In this document: piece by piece, positions 34,446 to 43,888 of the stretch
Layout of the letters: each line of letters starts with the position of its first letter
Position numbering within the stretch: the stretch's first letter is position 1
Source of the DNA: Rhizobium esperanzae
GTDB lineage: Bacteria; Pseudomonadota; Alphaproteobacteria; Rhizobiales; Rhizobiaceae
Reading direction: 5' to 3'
Assembly: GCF_002204185.1 (NCBI RefSeq)
Contig: NZ_MXPU01000005.1
Coordinates: 186,001-250,000 of the forward strand
Length of the DNA stretch: 64,000 bases
Translations under genes and position numbers: made by a program
Notes under the pieces: model-generated
What the model was told of the DNA's origin: nothing
The model's input: the letters and a program-made list of their open reading frames with translations, nothing else
Database searches by the model: none

Positions 34446-35642
34446 CAGGTCGGCTCCTCACTACTTGCAGTGACCATGACACAAATTATAAGTTGAGCAA
34501 GCAAATGCTTTATGAACGGTTAATTCGACGGCGGGTGCGACCATTTCGACACAGGTTTGGCCATAACCGGACACTCAGCCCGTTGAATGAGGTGAGGTCT
34601 TTCGTGCTGGAGGGTTCATCGTTCCATGTCGGGGGAGCCGCTCGACCGAAGCTGGTCGTCTCCTAGGCTGCGGCTTGTCATTCCGAGGGTCTCGGATCAT
34701 CAGGAGAACTTGTCATGATCAGTCGAAGGCTGCCTTATACCGGTCTGGCCAGTGGCGTGATGAACTGTGATAGTCCTTTGATTTGCGGGCATATTAAAGT
34801 TTCATTCGTCTCCAGATCATCATTCGTTGATGTTGAATTGCGTTGCCAGGTTCTTTGGAGCCGGCCAGTCCGGACACCGTCGGGCAATCGGTCGTGGCCG
34901 CCTCGTTTATAATGCCGGCCAGTCACGCCCGCTGCCGACAAGGCAAAGCGGAAATAACGTCGGCAGTTTACTTTTTTTTTGACAGCATTCATCCCTGTTG
35001 GCTGCGGGATACAAAATTTAACAATCCCGCGGCTGAGTAAAATATTAATGAAATTTTACCAAAAGGTAAAAATATCTATTTCGTATAAAAGTTGTATCTA
35101 GATATCTATTATAAGCTAAATGAGTATTTTCTAATAATTACTGCAGGGTGTAGTAACTGAAAAATAGTAGATAATGTGACGGACTATAATAGATAATAAT
35201 ATCGCCTGCGTGACGACTTCTTGCTGTGCGCCGGGGTCGCTGAGTGGAAGCATTCGGCATTAATTGCAATGTTGGCCGAGACGATGCGTTGTAAAACGGG
35301 AGCCTTGGTCCTGTCGATATAGCGGATTTCTCGTCGTCCGACGCAGGATTCACTGTTTACTCTGCGCCAACCTTCGCAGAGTTAGAGGACCCGCCGGGGT
35401 GGTGACGGGTCCTCGGATAAGATTGCCTGCACAGTACGAAGATATGATTGCTGTTAAAGTCGATGCTGTCACGGATTATTGTTGGGTTAGTTATGTTTTC
35501 CCACAATTTATTGTCTTATCGTTACGCCAACATTTGTCTTTTTTGAAGTTTGTACTTCAAAATAATGAGATGGTCGCCGGCGGAGTGGAAAGCGCCGGCC
35601 TTCCGAAGCATTTTCGTTCTCTCTCGCTTGGCGGAGATTGCT
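34446..35642. other. 1.2-kb AT-rich gene-poor region between two loci
   Basis: No convincing gene is present. A 65-codon frame at 34715-34912 has AGGAG 8 bases before its ATG but a composition unlike local genes. Bases 34970-35200 are strikingly AT-rich for this genome and contain TTTTACC/GGTAAAA around AAAA (about 35055-35072). GAGGACCCG (35385-35393) pairs with CGGGTCCTC (35406-35414) as a 9-bp stem with a 12-base loop and no U tract. The low GC may mark an old insertion junction at the edge of the second glycan locus. Confidence 0.5.
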
Positions 35643-36764
35643 CTATCTTCGCGAGGTCGCAGCGGACTCTCCGCCGCACCGGTCGATCTTCGATAAGCGC
35701 CGGAACAAGGCCTTCGTCCGGAAGCGTGACCATCCGCCGACCAGCGGGATAAGGGGATCTAGTTCCTCGAATTTCTTAAAATACTTCTGCTTTGATTGCT
35801 TGACCGGCCGGACTTTGGCCAAAGCCCTGTTTGTGGCTCTGTTGGCTTTTGAAAAGATCAGTTTGATTATGACGGCCACAGCAAGGAGGGGGCTATGATG
35901 ATAGATCTGCCTAAGCGAGGTGGCGGCGCTGTGCCAATCTTTCAACGCTGCAAATTTTGAGAATGCATAAAGGTGAGCCGAGGTGTGGGCGCAACTGACG
36001 ACGAAAGCGGGAAGTTCCGGGTTGCGAGAGACACATTGCTCGGTCACTGCCAAAAGCGACCGCGCCATTCGGGACCTGTCGGCAGACATGGCCGCGGAAT
36101 GAACGCGATAGCCCACCAGACCGAGTGGCACCGCCTCGATCTTGAAATGCTCGGCAGTGCGGAGTTCGAAATCGAAGTCTTCGCATCCTCCAATTCCTCG
36201 ATCGGCATAGCTCGGATCGTAGCCGCCGATTTTGTCTATGACGGCGCGGCGCACCATGAAGCCGCTGCCATTGCCGACAAAGCGGAAGACGAGGTGGCGA
36301 ATGAGGATGGATTCCCGGGCGTTGAGCGAAGAGCCGGACTTCGTGCAATATCCCTCGGAATCGACGAAACGGTGAAGGGCATATACTGCACCCCAGGCGT
36401 CCGGCAGGGGATGGAGCGCTGACAGCATCCTTTCGACATAAGTGGGATGCCATAGGTCATCCGCGTCGATGAAGGCTATATAGCTGGACCTGGATGCCTC
36501 GATCCCGGCATTGCGCGCCGCGGCTACACCGCGATTTTCGGTCGACAGGATCGTGATCCTCGGATCAGCTGCGGCGAACTCGCGACAGATCGATGCGGTA
36601 TCGTCGGTGGAGCCGTCGTCCACGACGATAATTTCGAGTGCCGAATGGGTCTGGTCGACAACCGATCGAAGTGTGGCGGCGATGAACTCTTCGGCATTGT
36701 AGGCAGGGATGACGACTGCCACCGTCAATCCGGATAGAGACTCAGCCGCCATAGAGCAACCCAT
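35643..36764 (-). CDS. family 2 glycosyltransferase, last gene of second glycan operon
   Basis: A 373-residue GT2 enzyme with VAVVIPAYNAEEFIAATLRSV, EIIVVDDGSTDDT, GVAAARNAGIEASR and the DxD motif FIDADDLWHP near residue 100, then GCEDFDFELR (catalytic-base region). A hydrophobic patch near residue 310 may touch the membrane. Its ATG at 36764 lies inside the end of the ABC exporter gene (23-base overlap); ATG at 36752 is an equally possible start. It is closely related in layout to the GT2 at 38502-39575, so the two may be duplicates. Confidence 0.82.
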   Translation of the reverse strand: MGCSMAAESLSGLTVAVVIPAYNAEEFIAATLRSVVDQTHSALEIIVVDDGSTDDTASICREFAAADPRITILSTENRGVAAARNAGIEASRSSYIAFIDADDLWHPTYVERMLSALHPLPDAWGAVYALHRFVDSEGYCTKSGSSLNARESILIRHLVFRFVGNGSGFMVRRAVIDKIGGYDPSYADRGIGGCEDFDFELRTAEHFKIEAVPLGLVGYRVHSAAMSADRSRMARSLLAVTEQCVSRNPELPAFVVSCAHTSAHLYAFSKFAALKDWHSAATSLRQIYHHSPLLAVAVIIKLIFSKANRATNRALAKVRPVKQSKQKYFKKFEELDPLIPLVGGWSRFRTKALFRRLSKIDRCGGESAATSRR

Positions 36765-38505
36765 CCGCTGTTGTGGCCGGACGCAGGTCGATCCGGTTCT
36801 TCATCAACCTTGCGACCGACGGGCGATGGCTGACGACGATCAGGGTCCGGCCGTCATATTCCCTGAGCAGGAGGGAGAGCACGCGCCCCTCCGTCTCCTC
36901 GTCGAGTGCGCTGGTCGCTTCGTCCAGGAGCAATATGTCGGGCCGGCCGGCCAGCGCCCGCGCCAGACCGATGCGCTGTCGTTGCCCACCCGAAAGCCGG
37001 ATCGCTTCGTCGCCCAGCCATTCGTCGAAGCCGTAGGGCAGATTCTCGATGAATTCGGTGGCGCAGGCCATATCTGCCGCCCAGCGGACATCCTCCTCAA
37101 GGATGTCGCGACGGAAGCGGATATTGTCGAGGACGGAGCCATCCATAAGCTCGACGTCTTGGCCCGAGACCGCGAGCAGGCGCAGCCAGCTGGATCGCTC
37201 GATATTCGAGAGGTCCTTGCCATCGATCGTGATCCGGCCTTCGGTCGGCTGAATAAGGTCGAGGAGCATGTTGATGATCGTCGTTTTGCCGGAGCCGCTG
37301 GGTCCGGTCAGAGCCGTGGTCTCGCCTGCCCTGATCGAGAAGCTGGCATGACGCACGGCAGGCATTCTGGCCTCTTCGTAGAAGAAGGATACATCGTGGA
37401 AAACGATCTCCTGTTTTAGATGTCGCAGTTCCTCTCCGCCTGCAGTTTTCCTGGCGTCGTCCTGTTCCGCGATCAGCGCGAGCACGTTTTGCAGTGAGGC
37501 TTCGATTTCATGCAAGCGCAGCAGCTGGGAATCGAATTGCTTGATATGTGGCTGGAGCCTGTAAAGAAGTATCGTGGCAGACAGGGCGGCCCGAAAATCG
37601 ACCGGCAGGACCTGCGAGGACAGGATGATCGTCAGGATCACCCCGAATGTCAGCGTTTCGCTCAGAAGCGACGTTGCTGCCCCCATCCGATCCGAACGGC
37701 GCCAGGTTTCCCCCACTGTCTTGGACAAGGTTTCGAAAATACCTTTGTGGTCGTCTTCCAGACCGAAGCTCTTCACCGCCTTTAACGTCTGCAATGTGGT
37801 CCAGCTCAGATGGGTCAATTCTTCCAGAGCTGAAAGACTGGCGGCGCCAAGACGGCGATAGGCAGCTGCAAACAAGCCGAGGCTGAGGTTATGGACGACG
37901 CCGAACATCACCGCGAGCACAGCAATCGGCCATGCCATTACGAGCATTCCGACCCCGAAGATGATGATGGTACCGAGACTGATTCCCAGGCGCACAAGGC
38001 CGGTATGAGCTGAGGCCACGGAATAGGATTCGGTGGCTATGACATTGATCAGATCGCTGCGCTCATAGCGTTGAAATCGCTGGAAGGGGATCGTCAGAAT
38101 CTTTGCATAAAGACGGTGACGAATACTCTCGCTGATCTGATGGCTTACGGTGCTTGCGATGATGTCGTTGACGAAGCCCAGAATGATCCTCAGGATGATC
38201 GCGCAGATCAGCACGGCGACTAGCATCGACTTCGTGATGGAAGATTCCAATCCGCCAAAGTATGCCGGTAGCCAGCCGACGGACCCGGAAGCGGGGCTTT
38301 GTTGGCTGAGGGCAAAAACGAGGCTGACCAGCAAAGTTATCCCCACCATTTCCGACAGCCCGGTAAGGATACCGATGACGATCAGGACGGAGGTTTTCAA
38401 CCGGAGTGAGGGAACGAGCTCCAGAAGTTCGCGGAAACGCGCTGCGACAATAACGTTGAAGGCGCCCCACGACCTGCGGAGAACGGGTTTCCGTAGCGTC
38501 ATCAT
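36742..38505 (-). CDS. ABC exporter (MsbA/PglK-like fused permease-ATPase)
   Basis: A 587-residue half-transporter with six hydrophobic segments (about residues 30-310) and a nucleotide-binding domain: Walker A TGPSGSGKTT (about 400), signature LSGGQRQ (about 500) and Walker B ILLLDEATSALDEE (about 522). Such homodimers move lipids, lipid-linked glycans or peptides across the inner membrane. In a cluster of glycosyltransferases, a flippase for a lipid-linked glycan (PglK-like role) or a glycolipid exporter is most likely. ATG at 38505 overlaps the preceding gene's stop (ATGA), so an open extension to 38628 is not needed. Confidence 0.83.
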   Translation of the reverse strand: MMTLRKPVLRRSWGAFNVIVAARFRELLELVPSLRLKTSVLIVIGILTGLSEMVGITLLVSLVFALSQQSPASGSVGWLPAYFGGLESSITKSMLVAVLICAIILRIILGFVNDIIASTVSHQISESIRHRLYAKILTIPFQRFQRYERSDLINVIATESYSVASAHTGLVRLGISLGTIIIFGVGMLVMAWPIAVLAVMFGVVHNLSLGLFAAAYRRLGAASLSALEELTHLSWTTLQTLKAVKSFGLEDDHKGIFETLSKTVGETWRRSDRMGAATSLLSETLTFGVILTIILSSQVLPVDFRAALSATILLYRLQPHIKQFDSQLLRLHEIEASLQNVLALIAEQDDARKTAGGEELRHLKQEIVFHDVSFFYEEARMPAVRHASFSIRAGETTALTGPSGSGKTTIINMLLDLIQPTEGRITIDGKDLSNIERSSWLRLLAVSGQDVELMDGSVLDNIRFRRDILEEDVRWAADMACATEFIENLPYGFDEWLGDEAIRLSGGQRQRIGLARALAGRPDILLLDEATSALDEETEGRVLSLLLREYDGRTLIVVSHRPSVARLMKNRIDLRPATTADGLLYGG

Positions 38506-39575
38506 AAATGATCCATCCGGGACTTGATGAGCTCGCCTGTCCGTATTGGCGTGGCTGCGACAAGGTCGTAAAACGACGTGCCGCTGATGGGGAGCGCCAC
38601 GCTTTTCGGAGCCGCCCCTTTCGGCCACGCGTGCGACCTACCACGTATCCGTTTCAACAGTTTCCTGCGCTGCCGCTTCGCTTGGCGCCACAGATGCCTG
38701 GCAACCAGGCCGACAAGCCTTGACGGAAATCTCCTGACAAGGAGAGACGCCACTTTCCTGACCTGCCCGTAGTTGCCGCCGGCAAACGCCTTCTTGAAAT
38801 ACCAGCACGCCGTATGGAATTCCGCCCGGGTGGCGGCGGCGGCAAGATCGGGATGGCGCCGCTTCACGTCTGCCATCACCAGAGCGTGGGATTTCAGCAT
38901 GCGCGAGGCGTTGCTCGACATGTTGCCTGCGGTAAAACGATAACCGGTCAGGAAATCGGGAGCCACTGCAAACGGTAGTCTTTCAGCCAATGCGAGATAG
39001 AGCTTCAGGTCCTCGCATCCCTCGGCTCCCTGATCACGCAGGGCAGAATCATAACCCCCGCATGCCAGGACCTCCGCCCGCGGCATGAGGGGGGTGCTGC
39101 CGTTGCCGATGAAATTTTCCCCGACCAATATTTCGAAGACATCGCCCTCATAGAGCACGGGACCCGAATGGCTGAAAATCACGTCGTCCCCGTCGATTGC
39201 CGCGTACCAGTTGTAGGCGACGCCGTGGCCTGCCGACAATTTCCCGAGCGCGCGGACTTGCATCTCGATTTTTAGAGGGTGCCAGAGGTCATCGGCATCG
39301 ATCGGTGCGATGTAGCTGCCGCGGGCCTCTTCTATACCGTAGTTGCGGGCAAGGGCGACGCCGCCGTTTTGCTGGCGAAGGACACGAACGCGCGGGTCAG
39401 AAAGGCGATATTGTGTCGCCAGTTCGAATGTTTCGTCCCGCGATCCATCGTCCACGACGAGTATCTCGAGGTGTTCATAGGTTTGGGCCGAGACGCTTCG
39501 CAGCGTTTGCACGAGGGTCGCTTCCGCATTGTACGCGGGAATGATGACGGTCACCAAAGGAGGGTCAATGATCAT
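38502..39575 (-). CDS. family 2 glycosyltransferase in second glycan locus
   Basis: A 357-residue GT2 enzyme with VTVIIPAYNAEATLVQTLRSV, EILVVDDGSRDET, GGVALARNYGIEEARG and DxD motif PIDADDLWHP near residue 98, then GCEDLKLYLAL. The C-terminus is very basic (RRKLLKRIRGR), which may bind acidic lipid headgroups. It is 4 bases downstream of the large fusion gene and overlaps the exporter start. Donor and acceptor are not deducible. Confidence 0.82.
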   Translation of the reverse strand: MIIDPPLVTVIIPAYNAEATLVQTLRSVSAQTYEHLEILVVDDGSRDETFELATQYRLSDPRVRVLRQQNGGVALARNYGIEEARGSYIAPIDADDLWHPLKIEMQVRALGKLSAGHGVAYNWYAAIDGDDVIFSHSGPVLYEGDVFEILVGENFIGNGSTPLMPRAEVLACGGYDSALRDQGAEGCEDLKLYLALAERLPFAVAPDFLTGYRFTAGNMSSNASRMLKSHALVMADVKRRHPDLAAAATRAEFHTACWYFKKAFAGGNYGQVRKVASLLVRRFPSRLVGLVARHLWRQAKRQRRKLLKRIRGRSHAWPKGAAPKSVALPISGTSFYDLVAATPIRTGELIKSRMDHL

Positions 39576-39579
39576 GGCA

Positions 39580-42500
39580 TTATCCGATAAAGGCGTTGGG
39601 ATGGCCCATCAGTTCGGCGAACGCCGTGACGGGTAAATCGCCGCGTACCTCAAGGCGCGGGAGTGACAGCAGCTTGTCCGAAAAGCCCGCCTTTGCCGGC
39701 CTGGTGGTGAAGCCAATTTGATATCCCGCCTTGGCCAGAATTCCGGGAACACGGAAATCGGTGCAGCCGAAGGGGAGAGCGATAGATGTCGTGGCCGCGC
39801 CGAGCCGGTCCTCAAGCGTCTTGCGAGAATGAACCGCTTCGGCCAGTAGCGTGGCGTTATCCAGCGCACTCGCCGGCGTGTGGGTTTCCAGATGAGACCC
39901 AAATCGGATGCCCTTTCGATGAAGATCCTCAATGTCGTTCCAAGACATCAGAGGGGCTGGCTCACCGTAAGCGGCATCCCAATCCGATCGGCCGCCCACT
40001 TTGTCCGTCACGACGAAAACGTCGGCGCTGAAGCCGTTCTCCACAAGGATGGGATAGGCTTCGGTAAAAAAATCGAGATAGGCATCATCGAAGGTCAGGA
40101 CGACCGGCCGCCCCTGTATCGGCGTTCCCACCTGAAGCAGATGGGCCAGCGCATCGGCCGTCAGCCCATAGTAGCCCTGCCGCCGGAGAAACTGCATCTG
40201 CTGGCGGAACATCTCCGGCGCGATCCGGAAACGCCGCAGCCGATCGGGACCTTCGCGCGCGATTCTGTGATACATCAACACCGGGATCGAGGTCGTCACT
40301 TCGTTCGACCACGCCGCCACTCGTTCGACGCCGGCCGGTCCCCAGATGATGTTCTTGGCCACCTCCGTGTCCAATGGGACACCGTGCCGTTCAATCCGCA
40401 TTGTGTGGACGGACGTTTCACCCTTGCGGAACCGATGAATGGCGTAAAGCTCGGTCTCGATCGTTTCTTCCAGGGTAAGGTCCGGCAGGTTCGAAAAGAC
40501 TTTCCTGATGGTGCCGACACCGAACGGATTGTCCCAATCGAAACCGGTCCTTTCGGGCTCGTCTCGCCGGAGATGGGCGTGAGCGGTAATCAGACAGCCG
40601 CCTGGCTTCAGTGCTGCGGCAATCTTTCGGCAGACCCGCTCCAAGACCTGTTCGTCATCCATGTAATAGAGGACTTCCGAGCAGACGATCAGGTCCTGTC
40701 CGCCAGGAATGTCGTCGCCTGCGAAGTCCAGGACACGAAACTCGGCATTCCCCCACTCTCGGCACCGCTCGGATGCTCTTTCGATCGCACGACGCGAGAT
40801 GTCCGTTGCAGTCAGCGTCCCGACCTTTTGCGCAAGCTTCGCGGAGAATATCCCCTCCGCACAGGCAAGTTCCAATGCCTTGCCTATCCCTTCCGGAACA
40901 AGGCCCAGCGTCTGTTCATATTTGACCTGTTCGTAGATCGACACGTAGTTCCATGGGTCGGGATGCTCAAAGACCCTTTCCCAATATTCCTCTTTGGAAG
41001 CGGCCTCTGACAAAAGAGCTTCCTTTCCCGTTTTTTTTCCGCGGCGCTCGGCTAGCACCGCGCCATGCAAGCGCTCATTCTGTCGATCTACCTTCGAAAG
41101 GCGCTGGTCATCCGTTTCCCCGTCGCCTGCCAGGGATTTTATAAGAGCTGCGTCGCGCGTTGACTGGACAAGGCGGCCGAGGCGTCCCCGCCGTCGTCCT
41201 CCCCGACGAAGAATCCCAAGGAAGCCTCTATAGTTACGCAAGGTTTCGAATAACCAGTGGCGCGCATAGGCGAAGGTCCTGGGCGTGGGCAGTCGACCGC
41301 CTGCATGCATGTCCCGGACGATCAGGCGAACCAATGCGCCGACCGACAGATCTCCCCACAGCGGCCCCACGTGGGCACCGATATGTTTCTGTCCGGACGA
41401 AAGCTGCAGTAACAGCGTATCTGCTTCGACGGCCTTGGTAATCTTCGCCAGCTTGTTGACGTCGACGCCCACAGTCTGGACGCGTCCGAGCTTAAAAGAA
41501 CGCGAGACGGCTTCTGATGAAAGCCGCCAGGCAAGAAGCTGCTCTGTCTTTCGTGCGGTTCCGGCCAGCGAATGGCTTTCGATGAGGGCGAGGAGCCGCG
41601 CGACTGCCGGTGCCCATGAGTCCATCAGGTCGATCAGGGCGGCAGTATTCTCAACCGATTGGCCCGTCTGCAACCCATGAAGGATGGCCACCGCCATCAT
41701 GTCTTCGTGGCCCGAGCCATCGGGAAATTCCGGCAGAAGCTCGGCCAGGTCCTTGGGATCGGTTTCCGCATAAAGATGCATCGACGCGATCCAAATGAAG
41801 ACGCGAAGCTGGCTAAGGGCCGGCTTCGGCCAAGCGTCGTCCTCGCCCTGCGTCGGCAAGCTCCGCTCAACTTGCAAGGCCCGCGCCCTTTCCGTCACGA
41901 CAATCGCGTCCCGCATCATCCTGATCGGATCGGACGACAGAGAGCCGGCCTTCATGCGATAGAAGGCCAGGCATTTGTCCACCCGCTGGAATCGAGCCCC
42001 GGCGAACGCCATGCGAAGCCAGAGATCCCAGTCCTCGCAGGTTTGTAATGTGACATCCATGCCGCCCAGTTCCGTAAAAAGGCGCTTGGGAAAGACTGCC
42101 GTATGAATGGCCAGAGCGCAAATTGACGAAAATTGTTGGATTGCACGATCTCCGGTAAGGTCATGCGCCTGCTCGATCTTCTGCATCCGGCCGTCGGCCG
42201 TGACGCGGCGATAGCTGCAATGGGCGATTAGTGGCTGAGACTGGTTGCTGGCGATCGGCAGCATGCTTTCGTTGAAGGCGGGATCCAGCCAGTCGTCGGC
42301 ATCGAGCATACAGAGGAGAGGCGCAGCGGCAAGCTGAGCGGCTGCATTGCGTGCGGCGGCGGCACCGGCATTCGGTTGACGGTAAAGCGTAATCCGCCCG
42401 TCCGCGCTGGCAAGGCTTTCAAGGATCTCCCAAGTTCCGTCGGTCGAGCCGTCATCCACCACGACCGCCTGCCAGTTCGATATCGTCTGATTTTGCAGGC

Positions 42501-42582
42501 TGCCCAGACAATCCGACAGCGTACCGGCGGCATTATAGGCCGGGATGAGAAAGGAGATCGCGGGTCTCGACGCCGTCACCAT
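39580..42582 (-). CDS. trifunctional fusion: GT2 glycosyltransferase - NodS-like methyltransferase - NodB-like deacetylase
   Basis: A 1000-residue protein with three enzyme modules. Residues 1-240 are a GT2 domain (ISFLIPAYNAAGTL, AVVVDDGSTDGT, MLDADDW). A helical region (about 250-510) follows. Residues about 530-740 resemble NodS-type SAM methyltransferases (EEYWERVF-HPDPWNY, LELACAEGIFSAKLA near 571, DLIVCSEVLYYM). Residues about 775-1000 are a polysaccharide deacetylase with PVLMYHRI, LTFDDAY (about 830) and the metal-binding H-x3-H type segment SHLETHTP. ATG at 42582 overlaps the upstream gene by 7 bases; the frame is open to 42975 but that part lies in the neighbour. It may transfer a sugar, de-N-acetylate and N-methylate it, a logic parallel to NodC/NodB/NodS, but the acceptor is unknown. 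Confidence 0.85.
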   Translation of the reverse strand: MVTASRPAISFLIPAYNAAGTLSDCLGSLQNQTISNWQAVVVDDGSTDGTWEILESLASADGRITLYRQPNAGAAAARNAAAQLAAAPLLCMLDADDWLDPAFNESMLPIASNQSQPLIAHCSYRRVTADGRMQKIEQAHDLTGDRAIQQFSSICALAIHTAVFPKRLFTELGGMDVTLQTCEDWDLWLRMAFAGARFQRVDKCLAFYRMKAGSLSSDPIRMMRDAIVVTERARALQVERSLPTQGEDDAWPKPALSQLRVFIWIASMHLYAETDPKDLAELLPEFPDGSGHEDMMAVAILHGLQTGQSVENTAALIDLMDSWAPAVARLLALIESHSLAGTARKTEQLLAWRLSSEAVSRSFKLGRVQTVGVDVNKLAKITKAVEADTLLLQLSSGQKHIGAHVGPLWGDLSVGALVRLIVRDMHAGGRLPTPRTFAYARHWLFETLRNYRGFLGILRRGGRRRGRLGRLVQSTRDAALIKSLAGDGETDDQRLSKVDRQNERLHGAVLAERRGKKTGKEALLSEAASKEEYWERVFEHPDPWNYVSIYEQVKYEQTLGLVPEGIGKALELACAEGIFSAKLAQKVGTLTATDISRRAIERASERCREWGNAEFRVLDFAGDDIPGGQDLIVCSEVLYYMDDEQVLERVCRKIAAALKPGGCLITAHAHLRRDEPERTGFDWDNPFGVGTIRKVFSNLPDLTLEETIETELYAIHRFRKGETSVHTMRIERHGVPLDTEVAKNIIWGPAGVERVAAWSNEVTTSIPVLMYHRIAREGPDRLRRFRIAPEMFRQQMQFLRRQGYYGLTADALAHLLQVGTPIQGRPVVLTFDDAYLDFFTEAYPILVENGFSADVFVVTDKVGGRSDWDAAYGEPAPLMSWNDIEDLHRKGIRFGSHLETHTPASALDNATLLAEAVHSRKTLEDRLGAATTSIALPFGCTDFRVPGILAKAGYQIGFTTRPAKAGFSDKLLSLPRLEVRGDLPVTAFAELMGHPNAFIG

Positions 42583-43754
42583 GGCTGCATTTTCCAGCGG
42601 CCGAGAAGATAAAATGCGCCCTGCAGGCTCCCCAGAACCTCTTCCTTCAGAAAGAAGTTGTCCGAAGTCGCTCCGCGTTCGAGCCGCTTCGCGAACCTTT
42701 TGAGATGATACCAGGGGAGCGACATCAGCATGCGGCGCAGATTGCCCAGCTTGCCGGTGTTCTGGTACTGGATCAGCAGCGCAGCGACATGGCCTTTCAT
42801 ATATTGATGGATCTGTTTTGCCAGCCCTTCCATGTCCTTGCGGTGAAAATGCCACGAAACCGCGGTCGGCTCGTAGCGGCAAGTATGGCCATGATGGAGC
42901 AGCCGATCCCAGAATTCGGAGTCGTCCGAACACCCAGCCGCCCCCGCGCCGAGTCGGACGTCGAATAATCCGCATTCATCGAACACTTTGCGACGAAACG
43001 CCTGGCTTGCTCCTGCGCCGACCATCGACATGGGATTTTTATGCCGCTTATGCCGGCGATAGAAGTGCCGATCGAAGTCCCTGCGCCGATAGCCTCGGCC
43101 GAACCCCCAGTGTCTTTCGAATATCAGCTGCGCGGGCGTGGAAAGCTCTCCGGGAAGGACGAGGCCGGTGACGCACCCGATTTCGGGCTGGTCGAACCCC
43201 TTCATCAGGTTCTCGAGCCATCGTTCGTGAAGCACCACATCGTCGTCCGTGAAGGCGACGAATTCCGTCGTTGCCGCGCGCACGGCAGCGTTTCGGGCAT
43301 AGTCGAGGCCGATCCTATCCTCACGGACATAGGTGGCGCCGGCTGCCTCTGCGACACGACGCGTGCCATCGCCGGCCGATGCGTTGTCGACAACGACGAT
43401 CTCGACCGGCGGAAGAGATTGTCTGGGGATGGATGCCAAGCAGCGGGCCAGCTCGTCGGGCCGGTCCTTGGTGCAGATCAGAATACTGACGTCATTATTT
43501 TTGAGCGGTATTCGCGCGACCTGATGCGCATGCTCGACCGTCTCGGGCTGGACGACGCGCAAGGCGAGTGCGGCCGTGTTCTCTGGCTTGTCGACATAGG
43601 CCTGTCCTACGGGAAGGCCATCCGACAGAAAGATCACCAACCCCTCGGAAAGGGCGGATGAGCCGGTATCGACCTCGGCCGAGGCGAGATCCAGATAGTG
43701 AATTGGTACGGGAAAGCGGATGTCCTTCAGATCAGCCGGAATTGGTACTCGCAT
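42576..43754 (-). CDS. family 2 glycosyltransferase with extra N-terminal region
   Basis: A 392-residue protein. Residues 1-85 form a beta-rich extension absent from simple GT2 enzymes (IHYLDLASAEVD, LVIFLSDGLPVGQAYV). The GT2 domain starts at about 88 (VSILICTKDRPDELARCL), with VEIVVVDNASAGDGT, IGLDYARNAAV and FTDDDVVLH near residue 172. A YGF/RRRDF basic loop and GCSDDSEFWDR lie near the acceptor side. ATG at 43754 is used, with GAGAGAG about 8 bases upstream; a TTG one codon earlier is possible. It overlaps the fusion gene by 7 bases, and 134 bases separate it from the epimerase. Confidence 0.8.
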   Translation of the reverse strand: MRVPIPADLKDIRFPVPIHYLDLASAEVDTGSSALSEGLVIFLSDGLPVGQAYVDKPENTAALALRVVQPETVEHAHQVARIPLKNNDVSILICTKDRPDELARCLASIPRQSLPPVEIVVVDNASAGDGTRRVAEAAGATYVREDRIGLDYARNAAVRAATTEFVAFTDDDVVLHERWLENLMKGFDQPEIGCVTGLVLPGELSTPAQLIFERHWGFGRGYRRRDFDRHFYRRHKRHKNPMSMVGAGASQAFRRKVFDECGLFDVRLGAGAAGCSDDSEFWDRLLHHGHTCRYEPTAVSWHFHRKDMEGLAKQIHQYMKGHVAALLIQYQNTGKLGNLRRMLMSLPWYHLKRFAKRLERGATSDNFFLKEEVLGSLQGAFYLLGRWKMQPW

Positions 43755-43888
43755 CAACGCTCTCTCGATCGCACCCTTGAACCTTGCGCATCGGCCCTAA
43801 ATCGGGCTGATCTGACGGGCACGATGCGCCGGTTCAGAATATCGCCTTCGCGCGTCCGAAAGGCCGCGCGCCGCCCAAGCCGTCAGCA

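Noticed and set aside
34715..34912. 65-codon frame with AGGAG before its ATG
   Set aside because: A good ribosome site, but Ser/Arg/Cys-rich composition and no family; kept only as a note in the intergenic entry.
39580..42582. Identity of the fusion protein with Nod factor enzymes
   Set aside because: The GT2 module lacks NodC-type membrane helices, no nodA, nodI/J or nod box was seen, and the neighbours are ordinary glycosyltransferases.
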